Shown here: one piece after another, positions 42,479-52,600 of the stretch
Position numbering within the stretch: the first letter of the stretch is position 1
How the letters are laid out: every line of letters begins with the position of its first letter
Assembly: GCA_020796225.1 (NCBI GenBank)
Contig: CM036775.1
Location: forward strand, 13,608,671-13,672,670
Source of the DNA: Arion vulgaris
Lineage: Eukaryota; Mollusca; Gastropoda; Stylommatophora; Arionidae
Reading direction: 5' to 3'
DNA length: 64,000 nucleotides
Notes under the pieces: generated by a model
What the model was told of the DNA's origin: nothing
The model's input: the letters and a program-made list of their open reading frames with translations, nothing else
The model's database searches: none
Made by a program: the position numbers and the translations under genes

Positions 42479-42611
42479 TCTTCCTGCATTTTACTGTACA
42501 ATTTGTGCAGTTAAAAACAAAATCACAATTGAAGGTTATTTTAAAGAAAAAAACATTTAATGAGTGGCATTTCGAAGACTTGCATCATACCGAGAAAATA
42601 TACCACACGGC

Positions 42612-42705
42612 CCTGTGTGTGTATGTGTGGGTGTCTGTGGGTGTGAGTGTGTGAGTGCGTGTCTGTGTGGGGGTGTGTGAGTTCGTGCGTGCGTGTGATT
42701 TTCAG
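42612..42705. repeat. TG-rich microsatellite
   Basis: Imperfect (TG)n with GTGTGAGTG and GTGGG variants. Minus-strand open frames with THTHTH runs are products of this tract. Confidence 0.9.
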
Positions 42706-42959
42706 TGGCCTTGGTTGGATTTGTCTGAAGTTGGATGTTTATGCTGACTAACTGGCCTGTTGATGGTAAACCTTTGTGGACTTCTCTTCTGGTAATCATG
42801 TCAGAGGATGGGTCCCGTGCTGTCTGGCTGGCGTCTTGTGGAAGTCTATGTGAATCTGGTGCAGTGGGCTGCTTATTTAGAGTTCTGAAATGGATTGTGT
42901 TCTCTGAGTGGGATGTAGGCTGGCTAGTCTCTTGAGTTGGACTTAGTCTGGGTGTAGTC

Positions 42960-43229
42960 TTCTTCTTCTTCTTCTTCTTCGAACGTTCAATATCGACCAC
43001 TTGTTAAACCAATCTTTGTGATTTGTATGTGATCTCAGCCTGAGAGCGATTGTACGTTTCCCCAGTTGTGTGTCTACAAGTAGGCCAGTACATCCGATTT
43101 CTGTGACGATTTTTATTTATTAGAGTAGTTTTCCTAGGACCCTACCTCAACCGCCTCTTACGACATGTCTTGCAGGTCGCAGTATTACTATTCTTTGCTC
43201 CATTTGTGGGCCCAGGCAACACACGGGCA
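42960..43229 (-). mobile_element. SINE family II, complete copy with 15-bp target duplication
   Basis: Flanked by agtctgggtgtagtc at 42945-42959 and 43230-43244, an exact 15-base duplication. Minus-strand order: head cccgtgtgttgcctgggccc, core acatgtcgtaagaggcg, then ctactctaataaataaa, ctcaggctgagatcacatac, gatattgaacgttcg and an (AAG)n tail of about 20 bases. The perfect flanks imply a recent, LINE-mediated insertion. Best reference copy of the family here. Confidence 0.93.
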
Positions 43230-43244
43230 AGTCTGGGTGTAGTC

Positions 43245-43509
43245 CTAATAAGGACTGTCGATCTGGTAGATGTCGTTATTGGTATGCTCCAGCGCTATAA
43301 AGTGTAAATTGACTTGATAAGGGCAGAGCTCCACGGAATGTTTGATGAGATACGCTAAGATCTGTGACTTCAATGAAAAACAGATCAACATGAGTATTAT
43401 AGAAGTTTCTCTAGCGTCCAAAAACATTTTATCTCTCTGTATACAATGTCACAAAGTGATCTTTGAAACTAGTTTACTGCAGTCGTTCAATATGTATCAG
43501 ATACTCACT
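43245..43509. other. Unassigned spacer
   Basis: No gene. Short open frames on both strands overlap each other and lead into the minisatellite. Confidence 0.4.
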
Positions 43510-44540
43510 GTTCTCCACTATCTTACAATCACATAGCACACACAATCACAATTTGACACTATCTACATCACTATGATTCACACACTAATCAACATGCGCT
43601 TAAACTATCTAATTTCCCACAATCTTACAATCACTCATGTTTCACACCTATCTAATCCCACATTCGTACAGTCACTCTGTCTCGCACTACTACGCACACT
43701 CTCAGTCATTCACACTGTCACAGTCATCACACTTACACAGTCACTCACACTCTTACAGTCACTCACACTTACACTAGGACAGCCACGACACTACACAGTC
43801 ACTCACACTCACACTAGCACAATCACTCACACTCTCACAGTCACTCCACTCACACGTAATTAACACTCACACTTACACAGTAACTCACCTTACATCACCA
43901 CACTCTCACAGCCACACACACTCTCACAGTCACTCCACTCTCACAGTCACTCACACTCCACAGTCACTCAAACTCTCACTCACAGTAATTCACCTCACAC
44001 TTACTCAGTAACTCACATTAGCACAGTCACTCACACTCACCCAGTCACACACACATACATAGTCACTCACACTCTCACAGTCACACACACTCGTACAATC
44101 ATTTTCAATCGCACAGTCACTAACGCTCAGAGAGTCACTCCGACTGACTGTCACTCACCTCTCACAGTCACTCACACTCGCACGTCACTCACACTCGACA
44201 GTCGCTCACACTCGTACAGTCACCCATACTCTATATCCCTCACACTCGCACAGTTTCTTTACAAGCACAGTCACTCACACTTACACAGTCACTCACACTT
44301 ACACAGTCACTTACACTGCACAATTTATCAGGTTGCAAAATCATCCACTCTCGCACAGTCTCTCACTCTCACACACTCACTCTTGCATGCAATCACTCAC
44401 TTACACTCACACTCGTATAATAACTCACTCTTGCACAATCCCTCACTCTCCTACAATCACTTTCTCTCCTACAATCCCTCACTCTCTACAATCCTCACTC
44501 TCCTACAATCCTCACTCTTGCACAATCACGCATATACACG
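43510..44540. repeat. CACT-rich minisatellite
   Basis: Irregular 14-18-base units of cacactcacagtcact type, spanning about 1 kb, with unit boundaries drifting towards ctcctacaatccctcactct at the right. No coding potential despite open frames rich in Thr, His and Leu. Confidence 0.93.
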
Positions 44541-45055
44541 CAATTAGGGTAAGTGTTAGGATTACGATATTGTTATACAAAACATGCCTACGAGTATAAT
44601 ATCTATTATCTAATCATGCTTTGACTTTCAGCGTCAAGTCGAAAAAGGAAACACCTGGAGAGAGGCGGAAATCACACAGAGTGCTATTCAAGTTTGCTAA
44701 TTTCTTCATTTGATAAGTCAAGATATCATATAAACATTCACAAATGTTGGACTATCTATCTCTCTCTTTTTCTATATATAAATAACCTTAATGAAATTGT
44801 GTGTATGTCTGTTGTCTTTAACTGAAGATATCTGGACATCCTACGGACTTTAACTTTGGCAAGAGTGTAACTTTCATAGATGGGAAGATGGTTAAATTAT
44901 AATACTGGACAATCAGTTCATCTAATTGCCTTAAAAAAACGAATTGTCATGAAAATTAAAACGCCGAAAAAGACTTCCCTGTTTTAACTTGCCGGTCTCA
45001 TGTTAAAACGATGTTGATAACCATTATTATAACGTATTTTAACACATCTTCTTAG
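44541..45055. other. AT-rich unassigned region
   Basis: Phrases such as ggacatcctacggactttaa look like degraded repeat sequence, but I see no second copy in the window. No gene. Confidence 0.4.
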
Positions 45056-45310
45056 AGGGTCACGTGGCCGAATTGATAAGATCGCAGTCTTCCATGCAGT
45101 AGACTCGTGTTCGATTCACGGTAAGGCTAAGGTTATTTTTAAAACCCGTCTGGTCATTAATAACAGCCGTCCATCGCAAGCGATTATAACAACAGCCTCA
45201 GACGTGTGCTGCTGTACCTCTCTGGTGTGAGCGGAGGTGGCTGAAAGTCTAATCCTTGCACACAATCCCCTACCACATGTGGGGCATAGATGATCAAGGT
45301 TAGAAATGTG
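45056..45310 (+). mobile_element. tRNA-derived SINE (family IV)
   Basis: The head closely resembles a tRNA: A box tggccgaattgataag (45065-45080, Leu/Ser type), B box tgttcgattcacg (45108-45120). The body contains cgtccatcgcaagcgatta and ends with cacatgtggggcatagatga. No CCA or closing acceptor stem, so not a functional tRNA gene. Confidence 0.75.
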
Positions 45311-45334
45311 GGTGTTTTATGTTCTGTCTTATAA

Positions 45335-45720
45335 GAAAGTGAAGATGGAAATATGTTGTGCATACTCTGAGAGGGAATGTCTGGTCAACCACTTGTAACA
45401 ACTGTTATAAGAAAGAGAAGATGGAGATATGTTGGGCATACTCTGAGAGGAAATGTCTTTTCAACCACAATTAACAACTGTTACAAGAAAGAGAAGATGG
45501 AGATATGTTGGGCATACTTTGAGAATAAATAATCAATAAATCACAAAAGCAGACATTGATTTAGGAGGCAAAGGAATTCAAGAAAGAAGGGACTCATTAG
45601 GAAAGCCCTTAAACAAACTTTGATGAGAGATGCAATAAATATCAGACCAAGTTCCGAAGCAGAGATTGAATGAGCGGTATGGAGAAATTGTTAGTAAGCT
45701 CTATGTAACGTATAACATTA
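45335..45720 (+). mobile_element. LINE 3' end fragment (family E)
   Basis: Contains three tandem versions of gaagatggagatatgttggg, catactctgagagg, then an end matching 3640-3780. The internal triplication of about 70-80 bases parallels those in the FReD introns. Confidence 0.7.
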
Positions 45721-46268
45721 TTAGAGGGATAGAATAATAATATTTATGTTTAAATGTCCGACATGAAACATTCTGGCTATCAAAATACCTACTGTAGTGA
45801 TACGATATGTCTCTGCCTGGTTTTGTTATGTAATGTGTTCGGATACCCAATGTAAGATTATTGATTGATTGATTGATGATTGATTGATTGAGTTGATTGA
45901 TAGACCATCTTCATTGCACTTCGGTGAGTAACCATGTATGCTCTGATCTATTTCTTACACAGGAAGATCTCAGCGACAGAGCACAGACTATAGCTCCGGC
46001 GAGGATTCCTGATGTAATTTAGAAGATGGTGAAAATATTTTGTATGAATTATGTCCGTGCAACGGCTTTCCAACTTGTTATTCTCAATTTTAAACTGACA
46101 AGAATTTTTTTACATGCTCATATTGTAGTGAGCAGTCCAGTATTGTAGGAAAAATGGAGGACAACGGAAATCATGGATTAACAACATTAAGTTCATTTCA
46201 GTGTCTGGTTTACGCACATTCGTTCGAATATTATAAGAGTTTTACGAACCCAAGGGGAAGACGAGGGA

Positions 46269-46301
<33 letters not shown>

Positions 46302-46444
46302 GAGAGAGATCACCAAACATGTTAAATAAGTAGACATTAGACAAGTACTTCAAGTTCTCAGGAAAACAACCAATTGTTAAACAATGGCGTTCTTTAGTGT
46401 GTGACAATTGTTTGTTTCCGGGTTACTAAAATGTCTGTCTCCTT
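45721..46444. other. Region without gene; (ATTG)n and (GA)n tracts
   Basis: (ATTG)n at 45868-45900 and (GA)n at 46272-46308. The rest is AT-rich with no supported feature. Confidence 0.6.
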
Positions 46445-46560
46445 GTTGACCTCGAATAGTTGAGGACGGAGAACAATGGCGGGTTTTGTGTGTTGATGTT
46501 TTCATCGTGATATCTCTACGACCCTAACGGGTTAAGTGTTAGAATATTATTATTATTATT
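46445..46560 (+). repeat. Dispersed repeat with (ATT)n tail
   Basis: Matches 11985-12095: ttgacctcgaatagttgagg, acggagaacaatggcgg, accctaacgggttaagtgtt, ending in (ATT)n. The tail suggests a short retroposed element. Confidence 0.7.
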
Positions 46561-46859
46561 ATTATTATTAACAACTACTTGGATTTTTGGAAATGAGTTA
46601 ATTCTTATTATTCATGTTTGTTGACCTGCACGCTCTGATATAACCAATAAAAAGCTGGTACTTAGACCAAGATGGCGTACCACTTCTGAAAGAGGATTTA
46701 ATACCCTACAAAACAAACAAACAATATTGCAACAACAAAAAGAATAAAGATCCCTTTTTCATACTTCTGATGAATATTCAGTAGTTCGATGTTAGATCCG
46801 TATTGTTTGATAGACATTAAATGTACCGTATAATGTACACAATGTGTAATGTGATCCAT
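46561..46859. other. Unassigned, with short dispersed repeat
   Basis: Holds tgtttgttgacctgcacgct (see 16680) and gaaagaggatttaataccct with aaacaaacaaac (compare 62410-62445). No gene. Confidence 0.5.
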
Positions 46860-47110
46860 ATTCCCTCGCTCGCCTTTACTTTCCAGTGCTTTTCTTGGTA
46901 CCCAAATGTGGCTGGGTCGATCTGAGATCCGTTACGGTCGGTAACATATTCCACGACAACTGTGGATTTGAACCCGGACCACTAGTCTCAGTAGATACAG
47001 GGTGTTCAAGATAAAAGTAGCCCGATTGACAAATCAAAACTTGCCAATCGTGCTACTTTTATCTTGAACACCTTATAGTTGTCTAACAACTACGCTACTG
47101 CAACTCTCAA
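46860..47110 (-). mobile_element. tRNA-derived SINE (family V), interrupted by a MITE
   Basis: Minus strand: A-box-like gtagcgtagttgttagac (47080-47097) and B box gggttcaaatcc (46964-46975). A 78-base palindromic insert (46998-47075) lies between the two boxes, moving them about 80 bases farther apart than in a tRNA. Confidence 0.7.
46998..47075. mobile_element. 78-bp mariner-like MITE, near-perfect hairpin
   Basis: Arms start cagggtgttcaagataaaag and run 30 bases with two mismatches; TA at 46996-46997 and 47076-47077 flanks it. The terminal CAGGGTGTTC resembles mariner ends. It can fold entirely into one stem with a loop of a few bases. Confidence 0.82.
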
Positions 47111-47169
47111 TACTATTATCTTATCTTATCTTATCTTAACCACATTTGTCGTGAAATGGCGTGGGGAGA

Positions 47170-47790
47170 TTTAGTTTTTATCTTGTGCCAAGTGTGTTGC
47201 GTTTGACGTTGTCAGTCCATGCTTTCGCAAGGACTGAGATGTTATCTATCCATCGTGTTCTTGGCCTGCCTCGTGCGCTCTGAGTGTCGATTATTGTAGC
47301 ACGTGATGGTAGTAAATGTGGTTCCGTTCTCAGTAGATGGCCGAACCACTTGATTCTTTGCTTCTCGATGTACTGTATGCATGGTATAGTACCAACGATG
47401 CTTCCGATATTCTCATTTATCACTCCATCTCTCCTTGTAACGTTGACAGCTTTTCGTAGACATCTCATTTCACATGTTATAATCTTTCTTACTTGTGTCT
47501 TAGTCAGGGGCCATGTTTGGCACTGGTAGCAGAGAGTTGGAATAAATATGCAGTTTATCATTTGTCGTTTGATTACCATGTTAATGTTTGGATATTTTAA
47601 TAGTAGTGACAGTTGGAATGTCACTTCGTTTGCCTTCTGGCATCTAGTCTCGATTTATCTGTCCACCTTTCCGTCTGCTGTGATTATGCTCCTGAGATAT
47701 TTAAATTCTAGAGTCTGTTATATTTTTACATTATTCATATGTATGTTTAGTTGACCTGTTTAATTACTGTCATGACTTCTGTTATAATAA
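47170..47790 (-). mobile_element. LINE 3' region, family B-like
   Basis: A 148-codon minus-strand frame (47178-47624) reads MVIKRQMINCIFIPTLCYQC, QTWPLTKTQVRKI, CEMRCLRKAVNVTRRDGVIN, IEKQRIKWFGHLLRTEP and SARGRPRTRWIDNISVLAKA. This is the post-RT C-terminal region of the same type as LINE-A and LINE-B. Upstream, 47625-47790 contains broken RT-proximal sequence. Confidence 0.82.
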
Positions 47791-47814
47791 TAACAATATT
47801 ATTATTATACGTAA

Positions 47815-48110
47815 TTTTGAGATTATAAAAACGCAACATTATGAATACAACATACATCCTGCATGAATTCGTGCTACCGGTCGTTACAAAGTCAAACCGG
47901 ATTTAAAACTTTGTGTCTTCATTCTTGACAAAATGCTGAACAAGTACATTTTGTGTAACATCCTGTAACAGTGAGATACAGGGGAGAGAACTAATCTGTG
48001 CACTTGACATTAATTATCATTGTCGGGAGTAAGTGGGGAAGGGGATGTGAGGATGGGGTGAGTGGGGAAAGATGGATGCACTTTCCTCAATCTGGATTCT
48101 ACCTAAATGT
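47815..48110 (+). repeat. Dispersed repeat, uninterrupted copy
   Basis: Partner of 17090-17453 plus 17721-17754. It lacks the SINE I found there, so it documents the empty site (ctggattctacctaaatgta). Confidence 0.85.
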
Positions 48111-48114
48111 ACTG

Positions 48115-48400
48115 TGTAATGTCAAACAGAGAAGATAACAAATAGATCTATACAGACAGAACTCAAAATCAAAGAAAACTGGCTGATGCTACTAATTAGA
48201 AAGAGAAAATTTATTTATTTTCGACATATAAAGAGACACGAAGGGCTGGAGAAGATCATCATGGAAGGAGGCATTCTGGCAAGGACGAGAAAATAGAGAC
48301 CACGGAGAAGATAGATTCAGGATGTAACTGATGGTTTGAGCATGACCGTTGCAGAGACGATCTCTCTCTATCTCAATTACCGTATTACCAAGATATTACA
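48115..48400 (+). mobile_element. LINE-D 3' fragment
   Basis: Contains agagaagataacaaatagat, catataaagagacacgaagg and caggatgtaactgatggttt, matching 10925-11140. Frames broken; ends near 48400. Confidence 0.75.
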
Positions 48401-48630
48401 GTTAGAGATTTATTGTGTGATTGTAAATATGTCTGCCGTACAAGAAATCTAAATTTCTTCGATTCTGTTGTATCCTTTGCTTGAGAAAGTCTTTTTAGTC
48501 AAAACGTCACTGTATATTGTTTTTGTACTTTGTAAAACTACAATACTTTGTTTTTATTTGTTTCGCAAAGATATTACACCGATTTGAAAACACAATATGT
48601 CCGCGCACTTCTTTAAAATGTCGGAACCAG
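48401..48630. other. Dispersed retroelement-tail-like sequence before the gap
   Basis: Related to 15215-15300 through tcctttgcttgagaaagtct and cactgtatattgtttttgta. No gene. Confidence 0.45.
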
Positions 48631-48730
48631 NNNNNNNNNNNNNNNNNNNNNNNNNNNNNNNNNNNNNNNNNNNNNNNNNNNNNNNNNNNNNNNNNNNNNN
48701 NNNNNNNNNNNNNNNNNNNNNNNNNNNNNN
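48631..48730. other. Assembly gap of 100 N
   Basis: Exactly 100 N, the convention for a gap of unknown size. Whatever links the left flank to the LINE-F fragment on the right is missing. Confidence 0.99.
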
Positions 48731-48739
48731 GCGTGTGTG

Positions 48740-49115
48740 TGCTCGTCTTTCGCGCTGCTGTTTTCTGTGACTCAACAATACGATGATTCTCAGCTATTCG
48801 GGTTCCTTTTTTTGTTGTTACAGCGCCACATTTGGCGATCTTGCGCAAGGGATTCCCAGCACGTATTGTCTATATCGAAGCATTTCAGAGACACTTTAAG
48901 AGTGTCTTTAAAGCGTTTTTCTGTCCACCAGCTAAACGTCTGCCCCCTTCAAGCTTGCCATACATCAACTGTTTTGGGATGCGTTTATCAGGCAATCGAG
49001 CAAAGTGACCGACCCATCTCAGTTGGGCCTTCTGCAACAGGGTGATGACGCTTGGGATCTTTGCTCTTGTGAGGACTTCGCTGTCTGGAATTTTGTCCTG
49101 CCAGTTTATTTTTAG
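48740..49115 (-). mobile_element. LINE 3' end fragment (family F)
   Basis: Minus strand pieces read LKNTKNKLAGQNSRQRSPHK, RHHPVAEGPTEMG and WWTEKRFKDTLKVSLKCFDI, then WESLAQDR. This is the conserved GGQxKRFKDTLKxSLKxxxI...WE..AxDR terminus widespread in metazoan non-LTR retrotransposons. Several stops; 3' side truncated by the gap. Confidence 0.8.
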
Positions 49116-49140
49116 TATTCTTCAAAAACATAAGACGTGC

Positions 49141-49376
49141 AAAGAATACCAAACTAGCATATGATGTACATATCTCCCATAGTTAATGCGTGAACCTAAA
49201 AAAATCGCTAACTCAATTGGTTTTGTAGATATGGTTTGTGCAATGTAACCCTTCCAAATAAAACAAATTCAAATTAGAAAAGCAATATCTCTGCTTATAT
49301 ACAGTTTAGACAAAAGTGGAGGTTCACGCTATAACTATGGGTGATATGTACATCATATACCAGTTTGGCATTCTTT
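49141..49376. mobile_element. Inverted-repeat element (MITE), 236 bp
   Basis: Arms 49141-49197 and 49320-49376 are 57 bases each with about six mismatches: aaagaataccaaactagcat and the right complement aaagaatgccaaactggtat, both running into atgatgtacatat. The 122-base centre is AT-rich and non-coding. The superfamily is unclear; no target duplication was obvious. Confidence 0.8.
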
Positions 49377-49619
49377 CACTTCTATATTTATGAAATCCGC
49401 TGCACGATGAAGTGGGGTTTTTACAATATATTTTCTATAAAATTAATTATTTTTAAATAACTAATTACAGTACATACACTAAACGTTGTTTATCATCGAA
49501 AACGAGGTCTTTTGCAATAGGTGGCCAAATTGTATGATAATATCTTTGTTAGGTTTTTGTCTCTGAATTTTAAAAAAATACAAACCTATTTCTAGTTGGG
49601 TCTCCCGCTATTTATTATT
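49377..49619. other. AT-rich spacer
   Basis: No feature seen; leads into the large satellite. Confidence 0.4.
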
Positions 49620-52600
49620 CAGTTTATTATTATTTTGATGTTTCTTTGTGTACCGTCCTCTTTTATAACATCATTATTTTGATGTTTGTTTGTGTACTGT
49701 CCTCTTTATAACATCATTATTTTGATGTTTCTTTGTGTACGTCCTCTTTATAACATCATTATTTTGATAATGTTTCTTTGTGTGCCGACCTCTTTTATAA
49801 CATCATTATTTTGATAATGTTTCTTGTGTACTGTCCTCTTTATAACATCATTATTTTGATAATGTTTCTTTGTGTACCGTCCTCTTTTATAACATCATTA
49901 TTTTGATAATGTTTCTTTGTGTGCAGACCTCTTTTATAACATCATTATTTTGATAATGTTTCTTTGTGTACCGTCCTCTTTTATAACATCATTATTTTGA
50001 TAATGTTTCTTTTGCGTGCCGACTCTTTTATAACATCATTATTTTGATAATGTTTCTTTGTGTACTGTCCTCTTTATAACATCATTATTTTGATAATGTT
50101 TCTTTGTGTGCCGACCTCTTTTATAACATCATTATTTTAATGTTTCTTTGTGTGCCGACCTCTTTTATAACATCATTATTTTGATAATGTTTCTTTGTGT
50201 GCAGACCTCTTTTATAACATCATTATTTTAATGTTTCTTGTGTACTGACCTCTTTTATAACATCATTATTTTGATAATGTTTCTTTGTGTATCGACCTCT
50301 TTATAACATCATTATTTTGATAATGTTTCTTTGTGTATCGACATCTTTTATAACATCATTATTTTGATGTTTTTGTGCTGACCTCTTTATAACATCATTA
50401 TTTTGATAATGTTTCTTGTGTATCGACTCTTTTATAACATCATTATTTTGATAATGTTTCTTTGTGTGCCGACCTCTTTATAACATCATTATTTTGATAA
50501 TGTTTCTTTGTGTGCCGACCTCTTTTATAACATCATTATTTTGATAATGTTTCTTTGTGTATCGACTCTTTATAACATCATTATTTTGATAATGTTTCTT
50601 GTGTATCGACTCTTTATAACATCATTATTTTGATAATGTTTCTTTGTGTACGTCCTCTTTATAACATCATTATTTTGATAATGTTTCTTGTGTGCCGACA
50701 TCTTTATAACATCATTATTTTGATAATGTTCTTTGTGTACGTCCTCTTTATAACATCATTATTTTGATAATGTTTTTGTGTATCGACTCTTTATAACATC
50801 ATTATTTTGATAATGTTTCTTTGTGTGCCGACATCTTTTATAACATCATTATTTTGATAATGTTTCTTTGTGTACCGTCCTCTTTTATAACATCATTATT
50901 TTGATAATGTTTCTTTGTGTGCGACCTCTTTATAACATCATTATTTTGATGTTTCTTGTGTACATGTCCTCTTTATAACATCATTATTTTGATAATGTTT
51001 CTTGTGTATCGACCTCTTTTATAACATCATTATTTTGATGTTTCTTTGTGTACCGTCCTCTTTATAACATCATTATTTTGATAATGTTTCTTGTGTACTG
51101 TCCTCTTATAACATCATTATTTTGATAATGTTTCTTTTGTACGTCCTCTTTTATAACATCATTATTTTGATAATGTTTTTGTAATCGACATCTTTATAAC
51201 ATCATTATTTTGATAATGTTTCTTGTGTACTGTCTCTTTTATAACATCATTATTTTGATAATGTTTCTTTGTGTGCGACTCTTTATAACATCATTATTTT
51301 GATGTTTCTTGTGTACTGTCCTCTTTATAACATCATTATTTTGATAATGTTTTTGTGTATCGACTCTTTTATAACATCATTATTTTGATGTTTTTTGTAC
51401 GTCCTCTTTATAACATCATTATTTTGATAATGTTTCTTTGTGTACCGTCCTCTTTTATAACATCATTATTTTGATAATGTTTCTTTGTGTACCGTCCTCT
51501 TTTATAACATCATTATTTTGATAATGTTTTTTGCGTGCCGACTCTCTTTTATAACATCATTATTTTGATGTTTCTTTGTGTACCGTCCTCTTTATAACAT
51601 CATTATTTTGATAATGTTTCTTTGTGTATCGACTTCTTTTATAACATCATTATTTTGATGTTTCTTTGTGTCTGACATCTTTTATAACATCATTATTTTG
51701 ATAATGTTTCTTTGTGCCGTCCTCTTTATAACATCATTATTTTGATAATTTTTCTTTGTGTACCGTCCTCTTTTATAACATCATTATTTTGATAATGTTT
51801 CTTGTGTACTGTCCTTTTATAACATCATTATTTTGATGTTTCTTTGTGTACTGTCCTCTTTATAACATCATTATTTTGATGTTTCTTTGTGTATCGACCT
51901 CTTTTATAACATCATTATTTTGATAATGTTTCTTTGTGTGCTGACATCTTTATAACATCATTATTTTGATGTTTCTTTGTGTACCGTCCTCTTTATAACA
52001 TCATTATTTTGATAATGTTTCTTTGTGCTGACCTCTTTATAACATCATTATTTTGATAATGTTTTTGTGTACTGACCTCTTTTATAACATCATTATTTTG
52101 ATGTTTCTTTGTGTATCGACCTCTTTTATAACATCATTATTTTGATGTTTCTTTGTGTATCGACCTCTTTTATAACATCATTATTTTGATAATGTTTCTT
52201 TGCGCTGACCTCTTTATAACATCATTATTTTGATAATGTTTCTTTGTGTATCGTCCTCTTTTATAACATCATTATTTTGATGTTTTTGTGTCCGACCTCT
52301 TTATAACATCATTATTTTGATAATGTTTCTTTGTGTAGCGACCTCTTTTATAACATCATTATTTTGATGTTTTTGTGTACTGTCCTCTTTTATAACATCA
52401 TTATTTTGATGTTTTTGTGTACTGTCCTCTTTTTTAACATCATTATTTTGATGTTTCTTTGTGTATCGACTCTTTTATAACATCATTATTTTGATAATGT
52501 TTCTTTGTAGTGCCGACATCTTTTATAACATCATTATTTTGATGTTTCTTTGTGTACTGTCCTCTTTATAACATCATTATTTTGATAATGTTCTTTGTGT

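Noticed and set aside
42557..43000. 147-codon minus-strand ORF with HTHTHT run
   Set aside because: Made of the TG microsatellite and the SINE II tail.
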